DNA from: Diatrype stigma
Lineage: Eukaryota; Ascomycota; Sordariomycetes; Xylariales; Diatrypaceae
Length of the DNA stretch: 64,000 nt
Direction of reading: 5' to 3'
Assembly: GCA_022225965.2 (NCBI GenBank)
Contig: JAKJXP020000089.1
Coordinates: 124,001-188,000 of the forward strand
Positions 46,601 to 59,300 of the stretch are shown piece by piece. A program made the position numbers and the translations under genes. Within the stretch, counting starts at the first letter, position 1; each line of letters opens with the position of its first letter. The notes beneath the pieces were generated by a model that worked only from the letters and a program-made list of their open reading frames with translations, made no database searches and was not told the origin of the DNA.

Positions 46601-47047
46601 ATCGAGGCCGTCATCTACATCCTGGTGCACATCGCGGCCAGCATACCGCGGCACCGGCAGGTCGTGATGGCGCAGGAGGACCTCCTACGCCAACTCGTCA
46701 AGCTACTCGACTCCTCCACCGCCTCGTCTACCACCGCGGCTGGCACCACCCACGAGTCAAATCCCAACAGCAGCAACAATGGCATCGGCAGCCCGTATCA
46801 CAACGGTGGTGGCTTTGGCAGCGGCATCAGCGGCGACAAGGAGATCCGCCTCGCGCTGTGCTACCTGCTCAACAACCTGTCGTGGCGGGACGACGACCTC
46901 GACACGCGGGCGTGCTCGCAGCGCTCGAGCGACCTGTGCCGCCTCGGCTTCGTCAGCAGCCTCGACCACATCGCCCGCGCCGACGACGAGCTCGACGTCC
47001 GCGAGCACGCGAAGACAGCGCTGTTTCAGATGAAGCAGCAGTATTGA
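43686..47047 (+). CDS. gid5: Gid5/Vid28/ARMC8 armadillo-repeat subunit of the GID (CTLH) ubiquitin ligase
   Basis: In yeast this subunit bridges the substrate receptor to the GID E3 ligase, which destroys gluconeogenic enzymes when glucose returns. Exons 43686-43974, 44057-45798 and 45857-47047 (introns 82 and 58 nt) give 1073 residues. The N-terminus (MSLDIGLIIAQLNAPSYSDR, AALRCIKNDVVGHRQRKE) and armadillo repeats along the whole length fit. The best block crosses intron 2: MLSRSVNILRTALVDN, ICNLVPNFSPMRE-PLVEYGVLKVL and LRLNALWALKHLVDSA match ARMC8 closely, as does the C-terminus (LALCYLLNNLSWRDDD, EHAKTALFQMKQQY). Ser/Thr and Gln-rich inserts (about residues 770-800, 890-990) make it longer than human ARMC8 and yeast Vid28. 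Exon 3 has far more G/C at third codon positions than exon 2. Confidence 0.92.
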
Positions 47048-48344
47048 CCGACTAACTAACTGGCTGACTGGTTGGTTGGTTCGCTCGAGGGGTGATTAGG
47101 TATTTACTTATCAAGCCTCAATCCTAGGGACTTGAGGTTCGGGTCCCATCGGCCATGTTGTTGCCGCTACTCGCCCTGTGTTTATCGACGGTGGTTTGTG
47201 GGGCGGAGGGGGAGTGGTATGATATGTGATGTGTTAGGCTCGTGGAGGGAAAGGGGCGCAGGGGTCAAGGGTGTAAGCGTACTATCAATATCTCCCCATC
47301 TTCATTCGCGCTCCTGGAAGGGGTCGCAGTATGATGTAAAAACAACGCGTTCATGAGAGAGTGGATGATTGGCTTGGCTGGGTGGCTGGATGGCTGGATG
47401 GCGGGTTGTACTGTACATAGCTGAATGGTCGCATAATACCGTTTGTGCGTACGCGTATGTGTGTGTGTATGTGTATAGCATCAGCATAGGGGAGGGGAAG
47501 GGTGGTGGAAGGGGGTGTTGAACTGACCACGGTCGTGTCATGGCGTCATGATCAATGAGAGCAATGAAGAGATAATGCATGCGTGTGTATGTGTGTAGGA
47601 GGGTATGTGTACGAGTGTGTAGTAGGCAATACGGAATGGAAGCAAAGGATGACGGGCTAGCAGATGCTTAGGTGCTGAGGGCGTTGAGAGTGTCGATCGA
47701 AGGGGAGGGAGCGAGCATAGTTATTGCATAGCCAGTCGGCCAGCTAGCGAGCCAGCAATGATCCTAAAACAGACTTTTTTCTCATTGCCCCTATTCATTC
47801 TTGTCTCGGAAGTCTGTGTTTAGAGTTAGCAACTGTTCACTGTTATATCTCGTTGACAAGCCTTGGCCTACCAAGAATGGGATGGGATAATGACAGATGT
47901 GAGTAGGTATGTGTAGACAGGTCAGTAAGCTCTACTCGACCCTTTCCTTAGGACAGGTGCACTGGTCTTGTTAAGTTTCTTTTCTCTCCCAGGTCGTTTT
48001 CTTATTGTTATACTCTTAGTCTATCTGCTAGAGAACGTCTCGTGTCGTAAGTGCTAATTTTACTTATACCTTTTTTTAAATCATGATCCGGCTACTTGTC
48101 ATCCTTCGAGGGGGAATAAGGGCGGCAACCGGCGAGGACACGCGGGATTGTCGAAGAAGATAAGTGCCCCATTCGACTTAAATAGAGACACTTTACAAGT
48201 TGGCTTTACTGGTAAGGCAGCATAGAAAGTCTTAGATTGCGATATCAACGAAGAATCCGAGCTCCGCCGCCTGCTAAGCCTAGCTATAGGTTGACTCCTG
48301 CTATGATGCCATCATCTTCTTGAATCTAGCATTCCATCTCCGAT

Positions 48345-48360
48345 CCCCCCCCCCCCCCCC
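48345..48360. repeat. Homopolymer run C16
   Basis: Sixteen consecutive C bases followed by TTTT. It is a likely site of length variation or sequencing error. Confidence 0.95.
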
Positions 48361-51300
48361 TTTTCCCTCTCTTGAATTTGTGGCTCATGTCTATCTTACA
48401 TCGTCCAGAGGCCTACAGCCAGCCTTGCCGGAGAGTAGAGGGTAGGCTCGTTGTCAATGTGTCAGCATGTCGCGGAAGTTTTTTATATTTGCCACCTTGG
48501 TTTCTTTCTTGATCGTCCATGAAAAAGGCAGTGCCAGTGGGTAGCTAACGACTGTAGCAAGGGTTCCTGCTCGCTAGAGAAGCGCCATATCTCAGAGAGA
48601 CAGGAGTATTACTCGGGTCTTGGTGTCTGTATTTATTTAATTAAATAATGACAGTGCAAATGTGTGTGTAGCCGCGGCACTTATCATCTCGGCCGGAGTC
48701 TCATACTCGAGGTTCCCCTACCGACCAGGATATACGTACTTCGTGTGCTCTCGCGAGATGTAAGCCTAGCCTAGCCTCTAGGGCAAGCCATAATACTGTG
48801 ATTGGAAGGCTGTGACGAGTGGTCGCATGTCGGTGAGGTGAGTGAGCGAGTATGGAGCTAACATGTCATTTCTCTTCCTGGTCTCATCAGGCAGGCAACA
48901 TACACAACCACAGCGAAGGCGGGAACGTCCTTGCTGCTGGTCACACAAGCCTCTGCCTGCCGCAAGACAGTCACCTGGAACGATATTCTGAGCCCGCCAA
49001 GTTAGGTGTCAGGAGACAGAGTCAGGTAAGTACCTAAGCAAGCAGGCTGTATATGAAGGAGATGGTGGACTCGGGCGCATACGAAGGGGGAGGCAGTTTC
49101 AGGCGGTGCCCAACGAACTACTCCTTCACGCGAGTATAACTACAGGTCAAATCGTCATCCTGCATCAACAACATGTTTCTATTTTCATGGTTCGGTGTCG
49201 GTCTCATTCAAGAAAACGCACGTAAGGGGAGGGTAATGAAGAAGTAGTCCGCCTCGTGAATAGGATGGAACCCTCCCCACAGAAATAAGAAATCGAGTAG
49301 AAGGCGGAGGCAAGCAGAGAGACAGGCAAAGCAAGACAGGCAGGCAAGCAAGCATGCGTGCATGCGTTGATGATGCATGCCGCATGCGCACGTGAAGAGC
49401 AATGGGGACTCGTAGCTTGTAGATTTCGTTGACGATTATTGATAGATATCGGTATAGATGAGGAACTGATTCGTCAACGAAAAGGTCTATACCTACATAC
49501 CTACGTATGAAGGTACATATAATTGACAACCCGTACTATGTAGGGTAGGGTCATCTGTTGTTCCAAAACGTGGATGGGACCTAACTAAGCATCCACAATG
49601 CAGCCCCTGACCGAAGTTTGCGAAGGGCAGAGTACCAACCAGCCAATCTAAGTGCCTCCATGATCATTGACCGGGCACCTGGATACGATTACAAAATTGT
49701 TCTTTCCCATTGGGCGGATGATGACGGGGGAGAGGGAGGGGGGGAGCGAATCACAGTCGAAAAACAATAGGAGGGATGGCACCTAGTGTGGGTGGAAGAA
49801 GGAGAAGGATGAGGGGGGGAGATCAACCTCGTGGGGTCTTACCTAGGCATCTGCCGAGTTCCAAGACATCAGACGAGGTGTTCCCAGCGAGCGAGAAAAG
49901 CTCGGGTTCGGGTTCGGATAGAAGAAAAGAAAAGAAAAAGCAAGTCGAAACGATCATTGGGTCGCCCTGACACATGCTCGAATCCATGACATACTCAAGT
50001 ACCTCCGTAGAGCTGCGGTACTGTAGGTAGATCGATAGGTACTCTCGGCTGCTAGAGGGCTCTTCGTGTAACGCAAGAGCTGCAATGCAGCAAACCATAT
50101 GGTCAGATAAGAGAGGTGCTAGTAACTAGTTATGACTGTGTACTAACCAGGCAGCCCAAGTATACTGTGATCATGGTAAGATACCTGCATCACTAAGATG
50201 TACCTACATCGACCGACCTCTTCGCTGTTTCGCGGAACTGATACCTGGTGATTACGTATCTGCCTTGCGTGAAACTGAATATGCAGACGGCACTGTCATG
50301 CGAGAGCCAACAGTAGTCTGTTCGGCCCAACAACGTGCTCCTGACGAAACCAAAGCCACGAGGTTCATCATCTCGACCGTACCCTCCTGGGCCGAATCAC
50401 CACCTATGTTCTATGTTGTTTCCCAAGACGAAAGAGGGGGTTCTTCCCGATGCCTGGTCGACCGCATTATGATAGCGTGAGGTGAGGTGTAACCTACCCT
50501 AACTACCCGTTAGTTTTTCATTTCATTGGGGACCCCTCGCGAGCAATGTCTTGCGCCTGTTCAGTTTTCTTTTCTTTCTCCTACCCATATGGGCAACCGC
50601 AACCGTTGCACATGAGATAGGACGGGACGAAAAGAGCTCATCCACGCGTGTCTACCGCATCGTCCCGTCTCAAAAGTTTGGTACGGTGTGGGTATGGGAT
50701 GGGCTGCCACGACCCGTACAAGATCGACCTTGTGTCACCACCACGTGTGTGCCTGCCTGCTTGCCTGCCTCCTAGTCTAGGGTCTAGGATAGGGGGAGGA
50801 AGACAAGACCTCTGCGGGTGGCTTTGGTTTCGTGGGCGAGGACTGCACGGCTTTGACGTTATACTTAGTCAGGGAGGGAGGGACAAAACGTCGCGCAAAG
50901 CCTCCTCTCCTCCTTTCTTTTTTTTGCGGCTGTTCTTCGTACTACCTTTCCTTCCTACTTATGTAGTAGCTAGCCCTTTTCCCCTCTCCACCGTGGGCGC
51001 TCCGAACCGCCGCCCATTGGGTACAGTTTTTCCCGCGCCTGGGAACACTCGGTCAGATGCGGCGGGCTGGTGATACTGTGCATGTGTCGTTCTCTCCGTG
51101 CCTATGGAAACGTGGAGGGGAGTGAGCAGGGGTGTGGCAGGGTTGGAGGTTGGCCTGGCTGCTATGCTATGCTATCAAGGGGGTTGTTTCCATGGCACCG
51201 GGTCTATAGTGAACAGGCATTACCCCCTAGCATGAAAGTACTAGTCATGTTGCACTGCTGCTGCTGCTTCGAGAGCGACGGATTCCGGGTGAAACGCCTG

Positions 51301-52009
51301 CTTAGGCACCCCTTTAGACCACGCACTCTGCCTTGTGGAAAAAGTTGGTAAAACCATGATGTTAATACCAAGTGAATCCTAGGTATAGACTCGCAGGAGG
51401 TTTGCTATCCACTCGATTCAGCGTGACTCGCCGCCCCCATGCTTGCTATGCTGTTGTAGCAGCTACCTATGCTAAGCTCGGCTGGCCGTCTCATCTCGTT
51501 ACACAAAGACCAATAGATCAGTCACATTGTTCTGGACAACATCGGCAAAGTTCGACTAGTCGAAACTGTCAATAGAGCGAACAAGGTTTTTTTATCTATT
51601 CTTTCTATTCCAGCCTTAGCATTAGTGTGATAAGTAAAAACCATCCGAACTTTTTGAGTTCGTCGGGACTAGACTTTCACACCGCTACCGTGGATTGTGT
51701 TGGATTGGGTCACCCGCAAACAAGAATAGAGGATGTATGATACTATGATATAACGCAGCGCTAGATTTGCCTTACACCTTAGTCGATGGACCATGGAGTC
51801 GGATGGTATACATGCATTATCGGTACACGGTAACATCAGCGTTCATCATGAGGTGTTCCAGGTTCCACGCAACGCTGCCGAGAGCCAGGGAAAGTGGGAG
51901 CGACCTGGCCCGTGAAACAATACGCAGCACATGTGGAATCACAGGATGTCATATGTGTATCAACAATTACGGATACCTACCATGCATAACGTTTGATTCT
52001 AGTGCGCAG

Positions 52010-52058
52010 AAAGGCACTGGGAGAAGGAAAGGCACTGGGAGAAGGAAAGGCACTGGGG
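52010..52058. repeat. Tandem repeat, 18-bp unit x 2.7
   Basis: Unit AAAGGCACTGGGAGAAGG is present twice exactly and once in part. No gene overlaps it. Confidence 0.9.
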
Positions 52059-54140
52059 AGTTCATATGAACAGGGATATGGCATGATACGAGGCATGACT
52101 ACCACCGAAAGGTAAAGCAGGACAGCAAACCCTACTCGAGCAGAGAAAGTGATAGAGTAGACACTTTTCAAAGTGGAGGTCATAACCGTATGGTGGCAGA
52201 TTGCAAGCCGAGATATTGGCTTAGTAGCGTAGCTCACAAAGGAGGCGGGCTACGCTCCCTATAACTGGTCGGCATCACGTTATGGAACCTGGGGGTGATT
52301 GATCGCAAAAGCGGTATGACCTTGAACAGCAGGCGGGACTGGCGTTCTGTGCCACATGTCCACGTCCAAGGTGCTAGATCGCCGCACACTCTCCATCGAC
52401 TAGTAGTTATGATTACCGGCTTCCGGAGCCGTGGGTAATCATCTGTATATCTCAGGGGTTTCTCTCCGTAAAATAGTATCACTAGGTTCCGCGATCAGGT
52501 AACCATGGCATGGGACGGGTGAACAACGATAGGGGCTACGGACCGGTGTTTAAGGGCCCAAGAACGGGAGAGGAGACACCTTCGCACATAGGGGCCATAT
52601 TGCCGGTTCAACGTCATCATGAGATCGGAACCCTTCGCGTATAGCAAAAGCAAAGCCATGCCCGTCAAGGTTCTGTGATGACGCCTGGTACAGCATGCGG
52701 ATTCGGCCGTTCGGCGGTGCTGCGAGTCCACCTCAAGTCCAACATTCGATTCGGCCCAAGTCTTCTTCGTGGAAAACTGGTAACTGACACGTTCCATACT
52801 ATAATAGAAGCACACAGCCGAGTCCATGGTACCTCTCGACCTATAAGGCGAGTATGCATTGCAGAGTTGGACAAGGCACACTACCGGCCGTTGAGAGGAC
52901 CGATGCAAGGAGCTATAGATACCTTGGTGTTGAGCTGCTGGGTAGCCCGGCCTGCCAGTGAAAAGACGAGTCATCTGTCTCATCTCGGAACAACGGGTCT
53001 TCTATTGTATCGTACTGGTGACATTGTGTTACCTCGAAAGGATAATCATGCCGCGCCCTGTACATCAGAGGCACCACTTCAGATACGATATGTTTGATAG
53101 CTGGGGCTCCTAGACTAGGTCGTGTGGATAGAAGCCCCAAGATACCATACAGCTGGAACGCAATCTTTTGGGCCACAGCCAATTGCACCCGTCGTACCGT
53201 CAAGCGTACCGTCGAGGCACCCGTAGATATAATAGATCCCTACAAATGCCTGTCTGTCTTTCTTTCTTTCTTCTAGACTCGGGAGACATACCCTGACCGC
53301 TTTCTTGGGAGAGCAACGTCTAGGCTGCTGCTGCTGCCGGAACCTGCAGAGCTTGGCGCACGTGTAAGCCGAAAGCTTGACTTGCCGCACAAATGCAATC
53401 GCCGCATGGGATTGCGACAAAGTTATGTGCCTAGCTGAAAGGTACATTGATTGATTGATTGATGACTCAGTAAGTGGCCTTATCTGTGCTGATTATAGTC
53501 ATGCCTATAGATACGCTGCATGTGTGGGCGAAAGCGCGTGGAGGATCGACGATCAACGCCAACGTCGTCTCTGGCGGAGGAGGCCCGAGGGGGCTGTCGG
53601 TATCGACCATTGGCCCACACAGGCACCGAGACTCAGGCATATCCCCATCTACCGCCCACCAGGTCTGTCTTGTAGCTGATTGGATTTCCCATCACAACCA
53701 CCAATAGCGGTAGGAGGTATAGGCAGGCAGGCAGGTTATGCAGGATACGGGCCGAATTGCCTGCCTTAGGCTCTAGGGGAAGAGCCCCTGGGGCCCCGAT
53801 AGATTGCTTGCGATAGTATTGCAGTTATTGTACAATACACCTTAAAACATGTATGTTGCATGTTGCATGTCCAGCTTCAAGCTTCAGTACGCTTTGCATC
53901 GCATACTTCCTCACTCAGGTAAACAGCCTCAAGGTGCTATGCCTGTAGATGTATATGCATATGCAGCAACTGACAATTGTATACCTCGAGGTCGTGCAGG
54001 GAAATGATGTGAGAGTGTAATAGCCGTGATACATACATACATACACCCGTCGTAGCGGTATCCGGCGCCCCGGGGATGCTGGAACATCGTCGCCAAGCGT
54101 TTTGAACGCATGCGCGGGGATCCTTTTCGATGGCACATGG

Positions 54141-54203
54141 TGGGCGATGGACGATGAACGATGGGCGATGGACGATGGGCGATGGGCGATGGGCGATGGA
54201 TGG
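54141..54203. repeat. Degenerate tandem repeat of GATGGGC
   Basis: About nine 7-base units of the GATGGGC/GATGGAC/GATGAAC kind, lying just outside the left end of the 54257-55109 element. Confidence 0.85.
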
Positions 54204-54256
54204 CCTCCCCCATCGGTTAGGAAGCGTCTGTGCAATCCATGTCCGACCTTAAGCTA

Positions 54257-55109
54257 TTACCGTAGTAGGATCTGCAGCAACTGGTTAACTGTTAATTGAC
54301 AGTTAATTAACAGTTGGCCGGCTTTAAACGTTTGGAACTTTCCAACAAATGAACGTCTGTTGGAACCGCTAAACGTTTAAAAAAAGTCAAGCGTTGAAAA
54401 AAGTTTAAACGTTGAAAACTCGGGCAGGCAGCACCAAAATACATACAGCTTGTACTGCTTTTGCTAGTACCAAGCTGTACCTCCAATGCACCACCTACTT
54501 ACCTATATCCGATGCATTCTTTATTACTTAAGCATTGCACTACGTAGGAATCGAACGGTCACACTTAAACGCAATTGGAAAGAATGGTTTTGTATTATAG
54601 GCGTTAAGCGCCTGGACTACTTAGGTCTATCTGTATGTATACTATTTATAATGGTAATTGTGCAGTTGTATGGGTATATAAATGAAGCCATCGCGACTTC
54701 CTTTTGTTGCAGCTGTATGGGTGCAGCTGTATGGGTGCAGCTGTATGGGTGCAGCTGTAGGTATGGGTGCAGCTGTATGGGTGCAGCTGTATGGGTGCAG
54801 CTGTATGGGTGCAGCTGTATGGGTGCAGCTGTAGGTATGGGTGCTGCTGTATGGGTGCTGCTGTATGGGTGCTGCTGTAGCTGTAGGTATGGGTGCTGCC
54901 CAGGTGCTGTATGGGTGGCAGCAGGTAGGTAGGTAAGTGACTTGTAATACGCATACAATTTGTATGGCTAGTGGAAGTACCCCTTCTTTTAAACGTTGGA
55001 AAATTCCCAAGCGTTGAAAAGTTTCCAGCGTTGAAAATCGGCAAGCAGTTGAACAACAGTTATTAGATTTCCAACCGTTTAGTGGATCCTGCAGAATCCG
55101 CTACGGTAA
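54257..55109. mobile_element. Candidate degenerate inverted-repeat (MITE-like) element enclosing a minisatellite
   Basis: The left end TTACCGTAGTAGGATCTGCAG and the reverse complement of the right end TTACCGTAGCGGATTCTGCAG agree at 17 of 21 positions. Inside each end lie related AT-rich stretches with AACAGTT, TTTAAACGTT, GGAAACTTT and CAACGTT-type motifs in opposite orientation. The centre is a 14-bp minisatellite (54709-54923). I find no matching target-site duplication, so this is either an old element or two converging repeats. No transposase frame is present. Confidence 0.45.
54709..54923. repeat. Minisatellite, GCAGCTGTATGGGT and variants, about 15 units
   Basis: The 14-base unit is repeated with interspersed longer units carrying an extra GTAGGTAT-type insertion, and changes from GCAGCTG to GCTGCTG towards the right end. 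The insertion-bearing units recur in ordered fashion, suggesting higher-order duplication. Frames through it give artificial repeats and are not genes. Confidence 0.95.
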
Positions 55110-55643
55110 CATGCGAAGTGGGCTGTGAAGATCTTCCACCTACCGGCCTAGCCTCACTTCTAGGGGGCTGACTTCGGTTGCAAAGAGACATTTTGGAAGA
55201 TGTTTGCTGTATCTAGATACATACCTAGGTATCATACTATATGTAGGCACCTACATTACGAAGTCTATAAATGACTGTCTACCTACTCTCTGGTAGGTTG
55301 CCTACTAGGTGCCTACATGTAAGTATAGGTATGTAGTCATCTTGACCCGGACACCTGGCCAGCTGACGTTACCAGATACCTGCATCCTGGGCCCAGAGAG
55401 TTTGTCGGAATGTACGACGTACTGCCTACTGAACAACGTACGTACGAAGTACAATACCTGCAACGTCTGCAACCCGCTGCAATCAGGCAATGGTAGGAAA
55501 ACGACGTTGCACTAAACTCCTGTGCCGTAGAAACCTGAGAAAATCTCCATTGAACTAACTGGATACAGGTAGTAATGTAATAAGCAGGCCAGGGACCCCA
55601 TTCGAACTTCGAAGTGATGTGGGTTTGGGGGGGCTTTTTGTCG

Positions 55644-56178
55644 CAAAACGACTATTTGCACCGGACACTTTGGCTATTCGTACCGGACATTAACCGCATT
55701 TGGTAAGGTTAGCGTATTAGCCACCCGTGCCACACCCTAAGCCACAATTCTGCCCCGCCACTGCTTAGGTTACTCCTTAACAATTCATTACTTACTACAT
55801 ACCACCTACATACATACAGCCTGCACTTACAGCCTGCACCTACAGCCTGCACTTAAGCCTACACTTGCACTTGCACCTGCACTTGCACCTATACCTGCAT
55901 TTGCACTTATATCTATACCTGTACTTACGTTAATGCCGGCGCCGGCGCCAGTACGCAACGCGGTTATGGGTTAGGGTTAAACGCGAAGGATTTAAGGGGT
56001 ATATAAATTGTAAGGGCGTTGTTTTGAGGTAATTGGTAAGTAATGCGGTAAGTAAGTAGTGGTAAGTGGTATGTTAAGTAGTGACTTTAGGTGGCAGGTT
56101 GGTAATGTGAGGGTGCGTCCAAATGCGGTTAATGTCCGGTACGAATAGCCAAAGTGTCCGGTGCAAATAGTCGTATTG
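55644..56178. mobile_element. Mutator-type MITE, 535 bp, 60-bp terminal inverted repeats, 9-bp target duplication
   Basis: The terminal 60 bases at 55644-55703 and 56119-56178 are reverse complements with a single mismatch (CAAAACGAC versus CAATACGAC at the tips). Directly outside lie identical 9-base direct repeats TTTTTGTCG (55635-55643 and 56179-56187). Long inverted ends with a 9-base duplication are the hallmark of Mutator-like DNA transposons. The interior has no open frame for a transposase, so it is non-autonomous. It contains CTGCACTTACAGC-type tandem repeats (about 55818-55920), a GCCGGCGCCGGCGCC stretch, a short TTAGGGTTA and a further imperfect inverted repeat that would allow fold-back. 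Near-perfect ends and intact duplication suggest fairly recent insertion. Confidence 0.9.
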
Positions 56179-56303
56179 TTTTTGTCGTGAACCTAATCAT
56201 AGGGGCCCACACATGATTCATGAGCGATTTATTTAACCCTCGAGAAGGCGTCCAGGAAGGGCTCAGCACGGGTTAATTAGTCCGGTTAGAACGATGTTTG
56301 GGT

Positions 56304-56391
56304 GTGCAGCGGTGCAGCGGTGCAGCGGTGCAGCGGTGCAGCGGTGCAGCGGTGCAGCGGTGCAGCGGTGCAGCGGTGCAGCGGTGCAGCG
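56304..56391. repeat. Tandem repeat GTGCAGCG x 11
   Basis: Eleven exact 8-base copies, about 120 bases beyond the right end of the MITE. The perfect register over 88 bases points to recent expansion. Confidence 0.97.
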
Positions 56392-59300
56392 CAGGGTAAC
56401 GTGGGGCTCGGGGCGGGAGCCAGTTTGCTAAATTATTTTAGTCAGTCCGGGGTTCGATGTGAGATGTAGAGCCCATGTCCCTGGGCACCAGTAGCGCATC
56501 CAGTACAGTGCCAGCTGTACGGAGTGTGCACCCGGGGCACCCAAGGGCACCTGAGGCACCAGGGCGCCCAAGCTGCGAAGGCAGGTGGACCATGGCTCAA
56601 ACCTCTTTGGCGTGCGGTCTGAATTAAGCAGAGCTCATTAAGCATGTAGGCATCATCGAGATTGGACCGTGGTAAGCTCGATTAAGTAGCGGCAACGCTA
56701 CCTCCCTTCCAGAGGTAGGCTGAAGTTATTCTATCAGTATTCGAGGCGTCAAGTTTGTTACCGGCGCAAACTGAGTTGAGATGAGAGGCGCTTGGCTGGG
56801 GACCCAGGGGTTCCAAGGCACCCAATCGGTGTCATACAGCACACACACACACGCTAGCGATAGACTCGTGGCAGCGCTCGAAAACCATGCGCCGCTGTCA
56901 AACAAACCTTAAGAGATCGAGGCGTAGTTGTTAACTACCAACCAAGCAATTAGCGAAAACGACGTCGTAGACAGAAACGAGCCAATGGGACGGGATGGAC
57001 GCTATCCTGCCAGTCTTTTATTGTGCTCGTTCGACATCAGTCGGTGGCTACATACTTATTATAGCTGGTAATAGGATGAAGATTAGACCCAAAGCCCCAA
57101 CTCCCCGTACGCGCGGATGGGTGGATGGCACCTTGGGGCCGTATCACCATGTGGCTTGTCTGATTCATGTAAGTTGGTGCAAACTCATCTCATCATGCAG
57201 CCGTCTTGGTCCTGGAATCCCAAGCCTACGGATCAAACTGCGATCCTCGGTACCTTACTAAGGGGCCATCATTTCGGACGAGCACGGAGCCGGAGCGGCT
57301 GACCTCGAAAAGTTAGAGATAGATCTGTTTGACGGTTATGTCCATATGCTTGCAGCCTCAGGTTTACCTATTGTTGGTGGCACTACTTCGCACGTTATTT
57401 ATTAATGGACGGATGATACGAACCGGTAGCGATGATGCTCACACCACTTAACTTCCACGTTAGTTGATAATTACTCCCTTTGGGTAGCTGTTAACCCGTA
57501 CTGCCCATTGAATGGCGATGTCTGTACTGTATGGATGGTACGGGTTGCACGGTGATCAGGTAATGACGGGAACCTCTGGTACTTCGCATAATGGCTTGAT
57601 TGCCAGTGATTGCCTGCCCACCCAGCACAGTGCACCCAGGCAGGAGGGTGGGTGGATGGTAGGGTGGAGTGGTGGGATGAGCATCTGCTCCAAGAACCAA
57701 TGTGATGGAGAGCGCCCACATTGGTCCACCCTAGACCGGTCGAAGTAGTTCGAGCTTGGGACGCCTTAGGATCGTTACGCAGGATTAGGCGTGGAAGACT
57801 GGTACTCTGGCTTGTCTGGGAGACACACATACATAGACTTGGCAGACTGGCGCTTGTGCTGGTGGTGCTTCATATTGTAGCCGTGTAGCTGGCTATGTAC
57901 TAAGCTAAGTAGGTACTGGATGCTGGATGCTGGATTCTGGATGCTGAATTTTGGATGCTGACAGTTTCTTCCCCGTTGCGTTGGACAAACCCGTCCTAAC
58001 GGACTGGGTCGCTGACTGGCAGGACTGGTGGGCTGGTGGGCTGGTGGGCTGGCGGATTAGTGGTGGACTGGACTGCAGACTGGAAACCCTCGTCTGGAAA
58101 CCCTCGACTGGAAAAAAGGAAAGCGACCCAGGCCCCTGGTGAGACGGGCGAATCCACATTCGCCCACGCCTGACACCCCCGGCTTTGCCCGGCCACGCCT
58201 TCCTAATCCTGGCACACGTCCGCGTACGGGGACATGCTCGCCCATTCAGATGTCCAGCAGACTCTTGCCGTGTCCTGTATGCCCTTGTATGTAATTATTC
58301 CACCTGGGCACCTGGGACGGGAATACACTGGGCATGTAGACAGTAGCAGTAATTGCCCTTGGCGCCCTGATCCTGCACTAGTCCCAGTGCCGCGCCAGAC
58401 TGTGGCCCGCCCCAAAACCCGCCCGTTTCGCTCCCCTCTTAAGTCTTAATTCCCTGATTACCTGCCTTGCCTGTATCGTATCGTAGCGCATTGTATCGGT
58501 CTTCCTTCTTGCATTTCGCATCTCGCAGTCGAGCTGACGATTTCTGCATCCGAAGGAAGTACAAGTTCGTTCCGGCAATACCTGCGAATAGTACACCTCT
58601 GCACGTGTAGAGTCGAGGCCGAACCGTGCTGCCTGTCCTGCTTTCCTTGCTGGTCGCTTCAGCTTACCGACGATAATACTAGTGGCTGTGGCATACGTAC
58701 ATACAGATCGCACACATACACAGACACACACACTCGTTCATTTGCTACCTATTCTTATCATCCCTTTACGCAACTCACATTTCACATTTCACATTTTACA
58801 CTTCACACTTCGCACTTCGCACTTCGCATTTGGCCTTTTGCCAGAGGTTTGTCTTCGTTTCTGGAATGCGACCAGCTCAACTTGACTCGCGGCCCGACAG
58901 TCTCCTTGAGGGTTTGTTTGCTATTAGCGTCATACATAGAGTCTTCGACGACATATACGTATAATACAACCTAGCGGCATAAACTTTCTTTTCCTTTGCT
59001 GCCCTTCCTGGGCTCATTCCTCAGGAGCAGAATCAGCAGAATCAGCAGCAGCAGAAGCAGAGACAGGAGAGGGGAACAAAAGCAACGAGCAGCGAGCGAC
59101 GAGTCAGTTGCAGCTTGCAGCCAGCCAATTCCTTGGGTCGCATCCAATACAGGCCGTCAGCACTGTGTCCACGCCTTCGGTTACTGCTTGTGCATTTAAC
59201 CTTTCCGTCCAACCCAAACCTCCGGATATCAGTCTCGCATCGCAGCTGTTCAACTTATCTCTTCGACGATCTTTCGAGTGTTTCAGTCCCTAAATCTAGA

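Noticed and set aside
52495..53203. Overlapping open frames of 96-162 codons on both strands
   Set aside because: Comparable lengths on opposing strands, no recognisable motif, no consistent codon bias; consistent with chance.
54545..54625. tRNA-like sequence on the minus strand (contains GTTCGATTCC, a B-box match)
   Set aside because: The T-stem and acceptor stem cannot pair when aligned to the B-box, and no cloverleaf forms; at most a decayed tRNA-derived fragment.
54486..54932. 148-codon plus-strand open frame
   Set aside because: Its second half is only the translated 14-bp minisatellite, and the first half has no family resemblance.
55960..55980. Telomere-like TTAGGG
   Set aside because: Only a single unit plus part of a second, located inside the MITE; not a telomere or an interstitial array.
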